Assembly (NCBI RefSeq): GCF_036785885.1
Contig: NC_092323.1
Span: forward strand, 8,874,501-8,938,500
DNA length: 64,000 nucleotides
Direction: 5' to 3'
Source of the DNA: Coffea arabica
Taxonomy: Eukaryota; Streptophyta; Magnoliopsida; Gentianales; Rubiaceae
The notes beneath the pieces were generated by a model. The model worked only from the letters and a program-made list of their open reading frames with translations, was not told where the DNA came from and did not search any database. The translations under genes and the position numbers were made by a program. Below, in pieces: positions 1 through 10,472 of this stretch (position 1 is the stretch's first letter; every line of letters starts with the position of its first letter).

Positions 1-128
1 TCTTCTTTGTCCGAGTCTCTGATGTTGAAACGACGGCTTGATTTCGAGCGAATTTGTTGGATGAGAAAGCTTCTCCTGATTATAACTGCAGAAAATTTGC
101 TAGGAAGGGACTTGCAACGGTGAAGCAT
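1..128 (-). CDS. possible 5' end of a gene cut by the left edge
   Basis: On the minus strand an ATG at 128 opens a frame with no stop for 42 codons to the window edge. The peptide starts MLHRCKSLPSKF and is rich in Arg, Ser and Lys with almost no acidic residues until its end (RRSFLIQQIRSK, then RDSDKE). That composition resembles a mitochondrial or plastid presequence, but this is inference from composition only. The stretch is less AT-rich than the DNA to its right, which fits coding sequence. I do not recognise the protein. A chance open frame of this length is possible. Confidence 0.33.
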   Translation of the reverse strand, partial: MLHRCKSLPSKFSAVIIRRSFLIQQIRSKSSRRFNIRDSDKE

Positions 129-718
129 TTCAGGGATAGTTTTCCCCCGATTACTCGATGGGTTCTTTTTTTTTTTTTTCCCCAGATTTGACCGTTTAAG
201 TTGGAAAAGCGGGCGGGGGTGGCGGGTAGAGGACGAGTTGGCGGGGAAGATGCAAAGGCTTTCGCATTTTATCTTTCGTTTGTGAGATGGGCCAATAAAA
301 CTGATGCAGATAAGCCCAATAGACCGGAGAATTGTTGACATCATTCAGCATAAGTTGGGGGACCTTTAATTCTTGGACAGGTTAATGGGCCATCAGTCCA
401 AAGACTCTTAATGCGTGCTTCTAAATTCTTCACTTTGTTGTTTAGTTTGATAATCTCTCTCTCCTTTTTTTTTCGAAAGTAAGTGAGAGATATTGGATCC
501 AGAACTTTTTACTTACAATCTTTCTCACCTTATCATCCAATTCAACCCTCCTCCGACTTAATAATCTTGATTTTCAAAGAAACTATGAGCTGAAACCCAT
601 GGCCTGAAACATTAGGCACATTTGTAATGGTAGGAGAATAATAAGAACATTTTTCGAGTTCAAACTTGAGCATTGGCATAGCTCAAACGCACATACAACT
701 TGAGCTTGCCAAAAAAAA

Positions 719-735
719 ACACACACACACACACA
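719..735. repeat. (CA)n microsatellite
   Basis: About eight CA units following an A run in intergenic DNA. Confidence 0.9.
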
Positions 736-1663
736 TGTAAGAGGATACATGAATCTAATTCGAAATTAGATGTTAGATAAACTTAAGTGCTATAGAAGCG
801 GACTTCTTCCGCTGGCACTCCACAAAACGAATAACGCTAGCCTAGCTTGACTTGGAATAGTCTCCCCGTTAAAAGTGACTTACTAAAACAAAACAAATAA
901 TCTTGTGAAGCACTGTGGTATTAGCCTAGTAATAGATCTTGGCAAATATCATAGAAAATCTGAGAAAGCCTTTGATTTAGGAGGTTGCTTGCTTGCTTGA
1001 TATGCAGATAACTTCGATACCTGCTGTCGGTGGCACAATAGGGTCTGGATCTCCATCACTACTGATTTTGGTTGGTAGAGAAATGCTGGCCCAGCTTTTA
1101 TCTTATCAATGGTCCCAGGAGGCCATGATATAAGGTTTTGACAATGAAAAGCATTCAAGGGTTCGTGCATTGGTCCAAATATTGCTCTCTCTCTTTTGAA
1201 GCAAACTAGGAAACTCGAACACTTGTCATCTAAAGAGAAGTAAGAAAATGAACCATTTCATCAGGTATAGAATCTCCTTTCGGGTTTCCCATTTCCCCAT
1301 GTAAGCCTTGGAGTCTCTTCTAAACAAAACTAAAAATATATAAAGGAAAGGTATTAACCATTTGTTTAGATTTAGCCGTTGGGTGACACTGTATGAGGAT
1401 CATGAAGGATTGAGACACTCTACTGTGGTCTTTCTTGGGTTGGCTTTTCATTGACATGAGATATCATTAAGCTGAACCTAATTAAGATGGTTGTTCAGCT
1501 GTACATGTACAAGTGGGGCACATAAACTCGCCTCAATTATGTTTTGCTTCACAATCATGTTGTCTAAGATTTCAATTTCACACAGTAGCCCATCAATCCG
1601 ATTGAAGAAGGATCTTAGGAAAATTGGTGCATTTCCAATGAATGAGTTTTTTTTTTCTTCTTT

Positions 1664-1681
1664 CCCCCCCCCCCCCCCCCC
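1664..1681. repeat. poly(C) homopolymer, 18 bases
   Basis: Eighteen consecutive C residues follow a T-rich run. Similar C runs occur at about 2640-2651 (12) and 6074-6087 (14), and G-rich runs at about 4452-4470. Runs this long are slippage-prone, so the exact length may be an assembly consensus. On the opposite strand they are G runs. Confidence 0.9.
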
Positions 1682-1737
1682 GAGAAATAGTGACAAGGAA
1701 GAAGCTCCGAGCCTCAGCAGTGGAAGCAAAATTTGGG

Positions 1738-1851
1738 GCCAATACAAGTTGGCTTACTTGGTAATGACAGACCATTTTTTCACAAAAGATCGTGTGTTTC
1801 AATCTCACTACTGTCGATATAAAAACTGTATTGGTGGGCGATCTGTAAACA
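1738..1851 (+). mobile_element. tRNA-derived SINE with 14-bp target-site duplication
   Basis: The element is about 114 bp. It contains a pol III A-box-like sequence (TGGCTTACTTGGTA, about 1750-1763) and a B-box-like sequence (GTGTTTCAATCTC, about 1794-1806), spaced as in a tRNA-derived promoter. It is flanked by near-identical 14-mers: AAGCAAAATTTGGG at 1724-1737 and AAGCAAATTTTGGG at 1852-1865, one mismatch. The 3' end is short and A-rich (TGTAAACA). Boxes plus duplication make a SINE the best reading. It has no coding capacity. Confidence 0.62.
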
Positions 1852-1865
1852 AAGCAAATTTTGGG

Positions 1866-4718
1866 ATGGAGGGGGGAAGTTTCATATGGTGAGTATGATG
1901 ATCGCAAAAGGGAAAAATTTATTAGTGCTATGGCGATACAGCCAACTTGGTCAGTTCATTTCGAATTTGATAAAAATAATAATGCTCAGGGCTTTGTTTT
2001 GAGATTCTCGAATCTCGATTATTGTAAAAGTAAATGAATAAGTAATACCAGGGGCAAAAGTTGAGACGGGTCCCTCCAAAAGTGTAGGAGACTGTCAAGG
2101 AAGCAATCACTTTGTAAGGAAACACAAATCTAAAACAGGAATGCGAGGTAATGAATGTGCCTTGAGAACGAAGGCAAGGCAAAAATAAATTGACAGTCTC
2201 CTAAGGAATCAAGTGCCTTTGGGGTTTGTTTATTCTGCTTAGCACTCAGCTGTTAATGTTTATCTGTACCATACCCCGGAAAGGCTGCACTTAGAACTTC
2301 AATGTTATTGTCTTTTTAAGCAGGCTCAACGGGCTCCATATGCTTCTTTGTATCATAGCCCAATTTCGCTGATTTTCTACACATCTATGTTATTGATTGA
2401 TATATCATCGCATGCTACTTTTGCAATGGGGCATTTTCTGGGGGATGAAAATTAACCAGCTACAAAACAGAGAACATAAATTAAGGCCATTTAGCTTAGG
2501 ATACTTTTTATCTAATCCAGTTAAGTGAAGCCGAATCATGGAACGTAGATTAGGACCTTAGTTATGTTCGTATAACTTCATCCTCTCCCAACCAAAATGA
2601 GTAATCAAAATGAACATTGGAAACATGTAAACATTAACACCCCCCCCCCCCTCTCCTAAAAAATTAAAAAAGGAGAGTGAACTCACGCTCCAAGTCAGAG
2701 CGTCAACATGTTTATACATCGGAAGGAATATTACCCATGTTAAAAAAAGAGGAGAGAATTCCAGCAGTAACAGTAACAGAAGAAACGATTTTGTCCGCTT
2801 TTGCCACCACCGACGCTTAACGGAACGGGTATCTCGAGGGGGAAAAAGCTAAAGAATACAACAACGGTCAGAAACGGCACACAACGTTGACGACAGGGGT
2901 GTTAATTCTTGGCGGCAATTATGTACGGCACATGCCCCAGGTCTTTAGTTTTTCAGTGGTCCCCACTACACTACAACCATCCCTCTTTAATCTTCTTTAG
3001 ACCTTAGACGACATCCTTCATCCTAACAAAAGTTCCCACATCCCACAAAAAAAAAAATCTCGTAGACTCATTCCCGGTTGACAGCCAATTTTATATTGAC
3101 TCGTATAGACACTACTGATGAATTCCTTCTCCAAATTTACACATTATGCAGCAGACGAGTGAAAAATTAACATAGCAGTGCATGTGTTTTGATTCTTTTG
3201 AACAATGAATATTTTCCCCAACCCCAAAAAAAAAAAAAAAAAAAAAAGAAGGATGAAGTTTGAGCAAGTTGGTGAGGAATTAATTTTTAACTACTTGTAA
3301 ATTTTTTTGCATTTGATATGATTTGATATGTTTAAAAAGCTTATGTTCTTCTAAATCATCATACGACTTAAAACAAAAATTACTAAAAAGCAACATATAT
3401 CATGTTACGTAGTCATGGTGGACTGGACAATACTTTGATGAATTGTTTATATGCTCTGTACCATGCAAGAAAGTGAATCGTACCTCATTAGCAGCTACTA
3501 TTACTGTGGAGTTCACTTAATTATGTTTCCTTTTTCTCCTATCTGCAAATTTTGGACGTGATTTTCTGGAATACATAAAAAAAGTGTCATAGAACAACGA
3601 GAAGATGGATTTTCAGAACCTTTTCTTTTTCTTGGTAATGTTCGATCAATAACTTGATTGCCTTCGCTGCCAGTGGTTTTCATACAACTCAACAAAATTC
3701 TAAACTAGGGGACACATCGTCTCTCAAAGAAAATGACCCCGGCCCTTAGGTAATGACGCGTTAGGCTTCATGTTTCTTTTGAAAGCAAGATTCTTGAATT
3801 TCCTTTAAAAGTTGGCCAGATCCATCTCAGACAGGACAAGGACACGGAGTAATAATATGAGTTAGCCTTACCTACTCCATTTGGCTGCCAAATGCTTCTC
3901 CTTGTTTGTCCACACAATCTCTCTCTACCATTTGACATTTCTTGTACATGTGCCGTACAAAGCCATTGTACGTACAATGGCACTTTCAAAGCAATAATCT
4001 GTTTATTTTTCCAAAGTAAAAGCAAGAGGGATTTGGAATCTGCACTGAAAGAGTCCCTCACCCTTCCCTCCCGGCCACAAAAAAAGAAAAAAAAAGAAAA
4101 GAGAGAGAAGAAGTAATTATAAAAATGTCCAAAGCACAAGAATAGCGTAGAAGAGAAAACAATAAAGGATTCGTCAGTGGCATGGTGATGAGATTGGATA
4201 AGGGGCCAGACAGAATGCAGCAATTGTTGTATTGCTTGGACCATGGTGCTTTGTTTAAATTTTTGTTTTTTTGGAAAGATTGGACCATTTGTGTTGTGTT
4301 GTTAATTAGGCGGAAGTTGCGTAAGAAAGACATTAGCACATGCTACTTTACAAGTGCATAAATGCAATCATGCAAACGAAACTTGTCCCATGCATGCAAA
4401 AAACCATTATAATGTAGTATAAAGAAACCACAATCAATGCTTTCTAGAATGTGGGGGGGAGGGGGGGGGGTACGGTCCCGCTGAAAAGGTTTAACCACAA
4501 TGAATGGTCTCTGACTAGTTTTAGCTTTCTTTGGTAGAAGATCTCTGATTGATTAGTTGAAATCCAATAATGAACATTAAGAATGATGAGTGGAACCTGG
4601 CCTATACAGATTCCGTCTATTAATATGTACTGATTTTTCTTCAAGAAAGCTAGTAGTGCAAAATTGCCATTACAGGAGGACTGATGGCTGAAAGAGAACT
4701 CATAAATTAAAATGAACC
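1866..4718. other. intergenic DNA, no gene recognised
   Basis: This is AT-rich sequence with C runs (2640-2651), A runs (about 3226-3247) and G-rich tracts (4452-4470). Several open frames exist (3768-4244 minus is the longest), but they have low-complexity composition, no recognisable domains and no splice-linked continuation. I see nothing else supportable. Confidence 0.6.
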
Positions 4719-4733
4719 AAATCGTACCTATAA

Positions 4734-4909
4734 CTTCTTCTTTTTTTCCCCGGATCTGGAGGGGTATTCTGAAATCACCCAAACTAATTCCTCCAGGTTG
4801 GGCAGAGTTTCGCCCCAAAAATGCCCAACAACGGTAGCACGTGGGGGTCAAACTTGGGATCTTACTGTAACTATAGACGATTAATCCCAACCGAGCTATC
4901 CATGGGACT
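4734..4909 (-). mobile_element. tRNA-derived SINE with perfect 15-bp target-site duplication
   Basis: The 176-bp element is flanked by identical 15-mers, AAATCGTACCTATAA at 4719-4733 and 4910-4924. Read on the minus strand, it begins at 4909 with a tRNA-like head: A-box TAGCTCGGTTGG, then a B-box-like GATCCCAAGTTTGACC about 35 bases on. It ends at the other flank in an A-rich tail (GGGGAAAAAAAGAAGAAG). Head, tail and duplication are the expected signature of a pol III-transcribed retroposon mobilised by a LINE. There is no open frame of note. The perfect duplication suggests a fairly recent insertion. Confidence 0.82.
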
Positions 4910-4924
4910 AAATCGTACCTATAA

Positions 4925-7375
4925 TTTGATTGAATTTAAAATTCCTTATTGCAAGAAATGCGATGAAGGTTCCGCTATCAACCATTACAATTTTCACACA
5001 CACACACAGCGAACGAATTGATTTGGCCTGTGATCAGAAACTAATGGCTAGCAATATTGATCATATTATTAGTCCCATGCCGATTGAATATATAGGCCAT
5101 AAGTATAATACTTATATGTATGCACCAAAATATACAAAAGGAACTCGTTCTTGAGACTAAATTGTAGGGCCTCTCCCATACCCCAATTGCCATATGCAAG
5201 CGGGCCAAACATGAGTTCATAATGTCATTGTAACTACCTGACTTTTAACTTAGTTCCTCCTACGGGGAAAAAGGAGTTAGTTACTATAACCTTATAGCAG
5301 TGCACTTTCAGTTAATGAGACAGGATGATGGAGACACCTGAATCATCTACTGCCATTGCAGGCAGGTCAATGTGTGTTGTAGCGCAGGCCAAGGGACAAT
5401 GGTTATGATTTCGAAGCCAAGCCTTCATTACTCTGATCATTATCTAATTTATATTCATTCAGACGGCATAAACATCGGAGAAACACGAATGCCTGTCGCC
5501 GTTTAGATTAAATCTAGTAGTTTATGGGTTCACCTGAATTTAATTCCAAGCTGGTCAAGACATGAATCTCCAAACAACATATTATTGTGTGTGTGTGTGT
5601 GTGTTTTTTTTTTTTTTTTGGGTTTGCCGTTAATTTAGGCCTAGTTGAGAGGTCACAATACCTGTGAATTTTGCTCAATTCACTGGGACTTGGTTTTTTA
5701 GTGATCCTTACTTTAGTATTTTATTTTTTTTCTTGGGTGGTTTTTGACCTGTAACTCGGTCAAAACCCTTCAGCTCCCAAGCACAAGCACAACATATTAT
5801 TGTGTGTGGGAGAGGCTAAGTGCATAAATACCGGAAAAAATGCGGTGGTGTTTTATCATTTATGTTTATGGTGGCTTACAAGTAGGATTGCAGGAGTTGG
5901 TGGAGAAACAGATGCAGCAAGTCACGGCGAGGGGCAAAAGAGGAGAGGATCACAGGACCCATATTCTCAACGTTCCGGCTTCCCATTTTAGGGCATATGT
6001 CCGTTTTAATTAATCACCAACCTTCCGTCCATCGCGCCGTTGAAAGCTTAGAAAAGCGCAAGAACGAAATGTGCCCCCCCCCCCCCCAAAAAAAAAATGA
6101 AGGAACCAACCTAGTTTACTACTCCTATTGCTTTGAACCCAAAAAAGCGCTTTTTTTTTTTTTTTGTGGGCACAAGCAAAAAAGTGTTAACTACGGTCTA
6201 AAGCAGGAGCACCATAAAGAACTGCACTGCGTCACCAGCTGGCGGCATCGGGCATCCCGTGCTTAAATTAATGTCCTTATTGACTGTTGCTCAGAAGATT
6301 TAGGGTACATTGTTTATGTCATATTATGTCGTTAAAAATTGGTAAAGAAGACCATGGTCCCTCCAAATTACTAATTCACTGATGTTCTTTTGACCGTGGA
6401 CTACTATCTAGTCTCTACTAGGTACCCAGCTCAATTTTGCTACGCATGCATTTTTTGGGCATATTTTGCTCGAAATGCTACTATAAAATGATGAATTACT
6501 CGTACATTCCTTTAATTTCCAGAAGTATATTTGCAAATTGCAATATTTGGTACTACTATAACTTAGTCGTTGCACAAGCATCACGAGGAAATCACAGAAA
6601 ACGCAACATGAAACTTTGCACGTTAAGTACTATTGTTGTTATGTTACTTTTAATTGATGTGAATAAAATGCACTAAGGAGAAGAGAAAGTGGCTGGTTTA
6701 GTCATTAGTGCTTTGGCATTGGAAGCAAATAGTCACTTATCTTCGTTGTCATTTACCATCCGTCACATATCTGTATTCATCTATAACATACCTAAATTTA
6801 TAGGAAGAATTTGGTATTATTGCGCTAAGTCTCTTAACGAGTGTGGTATACGTTAGAAAAACTCTATAATAAAAGTAAAATAATCGCACCCTATTCTAAA
6901 ATGAAAAAAAATCTATACAATATGTAAAGGGAGATGAGGTATTTTGGTATAAATAAAAATCTATAACTTTATATACTTACTAAACTACTCTTGATAATTA
7001 TCCACTATCAATATGACTTTTTACCAATTATGTATTTTTTCTTTCTCTATTTTCAACTTATTTAGTGAATGTTAATTTTTATTAACAACTATCTATTATG
7101 ATTATGAATTACTATTAAATAACTATTTTTAAAAATTTTTTTTATCAGGCTATATTTGTGAGACATGTTAGGTACTCACGAGTTTTTAATCAATCTTCTA
7201 AACATGACGTTTTCTGCATATATGAGGGTGCCCAATACTCTTCTAATCTGGTCAAACAATGCAGATCGAGTACACTATCTTTTGGAGCAAATCCGATCTG
7301 ATCGGATCCCACGAATTTTTGGATCAACGCCCATCCCTAAGGGACAGAAGTGACTAGCCCGTGATCACCAAAAAT
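4925..7375. other. intergenic DNA, no gene recognised
   Basis: This is AT-rich DNA with a (GT)n tract at 5586-5604 followed by a T run, a C14 run at 6074-6087, and a very AT-rich block from about 6780 to 7150. The AT-rich block may be a decayed small transposon, but I could not find matching ends. The open frames here (5800-5991, 5997-6266, 6437-6676) carry no recognisable domain. Confidence 0.55.
5586..5604. repeat. (GT)n microsatellite followed by poly(T)
   Basis: About nine GT units run directly into a 15-base T tract. Confidence 0.9.
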
Positions 7376-7980
7376 TAGGGATGTACGCGAGTCGAGTCAT
7401 AATCGAGTAGCTCGCGAGTAGCTCGGTCAACGGCTTGGCTTGAACTCGGATTGACCGAGTTCGAGCCGAGTCTCGAGCTACTCGATTGTCATTCGAGTCG
7501 AGTTTCGAGCCAATATTTTGAGACTCGAGACTTATCGAGTTACTCGTCAAGCCGGAGGTATTTAAATAATATATTTATAATTTAAATAATATATATGTAT
7601 TATAATTATAAAATGATCATTATGGGTATAAGTTTTACGGAATTTACAATAAGCTCTTCTTTATAATAAAATTTCATAATGGCAAAAAAGTAATAACATA
7701 ATTGTAAAAAGATCTAAAAAGAAAAAATGTCTAAAAAAGGGAAGAAAAAACGAAAGTGTGTCAAAAAACTTGATTAGGCTCGACTTGATAAGGCTTGACT
7801 AAAGGTCGAGTCTTATCGAGTCGAGTCTCGAGGTTAAAGCGAGTTTCTCGAGTCAAGTTTCGAGTATCGATTTTTTGTACTCGGTCGAGCTCGAGTCGAA
7901 CTCGAGTTTAGGTATATATGAGTCGAGTCGAACTCGAGTATAGCAATACTCGAGCTTGACTTGGCTCAATTACATCCCTG
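7376..7980. mobile_element. hAT-type MITE, 605 bp, with perfect 8-bp target-site duplication
   Basis: The ends are short inverted repeats: TAGGGATGTA on the left, and CAGGGATGTA read inward from the right end at 7980. Identical 8-mers CCAAAAAT flank it at 7368-7375 and 7981-7988. An 8-bp duplication and a (C/T)AGGG terminus are characteristic of the hAT superfamily. Both subterminal regions (about 7385-7550 and 7790-7975) are packed with GAGTC/CTCGA words, of the kind hAT transposases bind, around an AT-rich core (about 7556-7770). It encodes no transposase, so it is non-autonomous. The open frame on the minus strand at 7365-7550 is the left repeat block, not a gene. Confidence 0.85.
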
Positions 7981-7988
7981 CCAAAAAT

Positions 7989-9192
7989 GCAGTAGCCAAA
8001 GAAGAAATTGACGAAAAACCGCCAATAATGGGCATACGGGATGGGCAAAATTGGCCTCCCATTCGTGACAGCCAATCTATGGCACCACTTACTAGTCTAT
8101 TTACTGCTGCTACTAAGTACTGATTAGCTGGTAGCTGCAAATGTCGTTGGGAAGGATAAAGAAAGGTGTTACTATGAAATACTCCCAAGCATCCATGGGA
8201 AAAGAAAAGGACAATGGCTACAGAGAAGAGATAGATACCAGAGAGGAGAGCGTGAAAGGGGTGAATAAAATATGATTTGAGGTTGAGGCACGTCACATGG
8301 AAACGGGAAGCTGTAGGCCCCACCAGTGCTTTTAGCCCCAAAAGCACTTCCATTAATCCTAATTGCGATTTGCGACTGCCACCCCCTTCCGGACAGAAAC
8401 TCTTAAACGACCTGTACTGTACGAGGCTTCCTCCAATCTCCACCTACCTTCCCATCTCCAGTTTTTTTTTTCAGAGTTTAGGAAGGAGATTAAACTTTAA
8501 TTATGTCAAAATCTACACGTTTGTAATCTTGCAATTTGCCAATTTCACTCTGTGTCGGCGGATGCCTACCGCCTAAAGCAAAGTTTTGTGCTGCCCAACC
8601 GGGATTTGACAAAGAGGATGTGAGATTAACGTTAGGTGTAACCCTCTACTGTCATGCCACGTGGCATTAACCATTGGGTCATCACTAATCATTGCGTTTA
8701 CCCTTTGGCCTTTTGGTATCTTCTCCTAAGTTATCTGCTTCTTTAAGTCCCTCAATTCTGTCGTCGGTATCATTTTAGTCCCTAATATCTTAAAATTCCA
8801 GATTCTTTCGGTCCTTTAGATCCAAAACTAACCTAAAACATGTTTATGGTTCAGAGCACACTCCCAACCTGATAAGAAAAAGCAGATGAGGAAAGAATTT
8901 AAGAATCGAGAATCACCACCGCGCAATCATTCAATTAAAGACCAGACTAATTTAAAATATCACATCATTTCATGTTAAAAGAAACGACTCAGTAATTTAT
9001 TTAAGGAAAGAAATGACAGGTAATAAAACTAATTGTATGGCCACTTTAAATAAGGACATTGTAAACCTATTGGCACTTTATTTTTTGAGTTAGATTTTTG
9101 TGTTTTTGATGCATTTAACCTTGAATCAGAATGGAAAAGCCTGTGAATTGAATCAAATTGAAAATTTTGAAAGAAACAGTCGCTGCAAGTCC
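7989..9192. other. intergenic DNA with a palindromic G-box
   Basis: No gene is supported. Overlapping open frames at 7970-8443 (minus) and 8277-8576 (plus) read each other's opposite strand and have no recognisable domain. The only regulatory-looking word is the perfect palindrome listed at 8654-8667. Confidence 0.5.
8654..8667. promoter_or_regulatory. perfect 14-bp palindromic G-box
   Basis: ATGCCACGTGGCAT is a perfect palindrome centred on CACGTG with GCC/GGC flanks, the optimal binding word of plant bZIP and some bHLH factors. It lies about 1.8 kb upstream of the beta-galactosidase ATG. A role as a distal element for that gene is inference. Confidence 0.4.
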
Positions 9193-9328
9193 CGTTTGGA
9201 TTGCATTTTCCGTCATTTTTCATGGAAAAATTACTGTAGCGATTTGATGTATGTGAGAAAAAAAGATAATGGGGAAATGTGTTCACGGAAAATGACGAAA
9301 TTTTTCTACGGAAAATAGCAATCCAAGC
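9193..9328. mobile_element. MITE copy A (GTTTGGATTG...CAATCCAAGC family)
   Basis: The 136-bp element has imperfect inverted ends, GTTTGGATTGC on the left and GCAATCCAAGC on the right, and no coding capacity. The interior carries ATTACTGTAGCGATTTGAT. A clearly related copy of the same length lies in the opposite orientation at 63784-63919, and more diverged relatives lie at 58727-58870 and 59620-59797. I could not identify a clean target-site duplication, so the superfamily is left open. Confidence 0.7.
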
Positions 9329-10171
9329 AAAGCGCTTTAAAAAGTGTAACGAGGTTAAAAACAGAAATGCAACAAAGGCGGTGGTGATTCTCAAGTAACC
9401 ACGAGTGCAGCGTTGACCAATTTCAGTAACAGCTAAGAAATGTAAAAGCAGAAAAGTAGTACCATATTACCAGTAGATTTGCTTACGGGGACATGATGGT
9501 AGTAGCGTCTGAAAAGTACTACAGTGAGAGTCCCATGTGACTTATGATCTTCTACCCTAAACCAACATTACATAAATTTCGCCTTGGAGAAAAGAATAAA
9601 CCCACCTTGGTACACTAGATTGTCCTAGTGATTAACGACCACCCCTACAAACCTGGAATCTTAATTAACGCGTAAACAACACTCTCCTCCTCCAAACATG
9701 CCATATAATCTACTCTTTACTTGCTTGGAAACACACTGCCAAAAGCTTCTTAGATTTCGTCATTACCATGTTAAAATACTAATGTCCTGTCCTTTTTTTC
9801 CTGTTTGTCAGCCTCCTTTTCCAACTTTTGATTTCTATTTTTTTTTTCTTTGGCACTATTGAGCTCAGAATCACGCACCGATGACTTGAATCAACCACTG
9901 GCATTTAGGCTGTAGGCCACCATCAAGCTTTTAAGATTTGCTCGCACCAATTGCCACATTAAAGTGTGAATTTGCTTCAAAAAATTCAGATGAATATGTA
10001 GTGCACCCGTTTAATTTGGTGGTGGTTCAAACTTCTCTAGGTTATTTCTGGAAGTCCTTAGGTTCACCCTTTCCCCTAGTTAGGATAGATTAGCATATAC
10101 TACAATTATCGTCTCGATAAAAAAAAAAAAAAAAAGACAGCTGTGGAGTTACAACTGTGAAACAGAAACAT
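9329..10171. other. upstream region of the beta-galactosidase gene
   Basis: Non-coding DNA of about 0.85 kb separates MITE copy A from the candidate TATA box of the galactosidase gene. It holds T runs near 9793 and 9840 and an A run near 10120-10134. A tRNA-like word at about 9626-9645 (TGTCCTAGTGATTAACG) resembles a SINE A-box but lacks a convincing B-box. Confidence 0.5.
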
Positions 10172-10180
10172 CTATAAATA
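10172..10180 (+). promoter_or_regulatory. candidate TATA box of the beta-galactosidase gene
   Basis: CTATAAATA matches the plant TATA consensus and lies about 300 bp upstream of the ATG. It would put the start site near 10205 with a leader of about 270 bases. Position and sequence are the only evidence. Confidence 0.38.
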
Positions 10181-10472
10181 TTCACATAAGACAGCATTAT
10201 TCTAAATTGCTGATACTCAGTCTGAAAGTTCAGTGCAGACAGTGGTGTTGTCCAAACTAGAAAAATGGGTACTTTAGCTGCTGACCCTTTTTCCCACTGA
10301 GACCAACACCACCTTGACCACACACAGTCACACACTATCCGCTCTCTCTGAACTTCTTGGCCTTGGAATTCTCAATTCTTTCGCTGTACATTTAAATTTC
10401 CCTCCACCCTGAAAAATATATGCGCTGATTTAAGTACAGAAGCCAAGTGAAAGATTCGATCTTGGAGGTTCA

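Larger units (their letters stand above)
129..1723. other. intergenic DNA, no gene recognised
   Basis: This is AT-rich non-coding DNA with a T run near 166-179, a (CA)n microsatellite at 719-735 and a TC-rich stretch near 452-473. The short open frames here (for example minus strand 949-1170) have no recognisable domain and no coding signature. The stretch ends in a T-rich run and an 18-base C run (1664-1681) just before the first SINE. The first few hundred bases could be the promoter of the possible left-edge gene. Confidence 0.6.

Noticed and set aside
3768-4244. 158-codon minus-strand open frame
   Set aside because: Runs through A/T and GA homopolymer tracts, gives low-complexity Phe/Ser-rich peptide and matches nothing known.
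7970-8443. 157-codon minus-strand open frame overlapping a 99-codon plus-strand frame
   Set aside because: No recognisable domain; the two frames mirror each other, and there is no promoter, splice continuation or coding composition.
9620-9660. Third tRNA-derived SINE
   Set aside because: An A-box-like word is present, but there is no convincing B-box, tail or flanking duplication.
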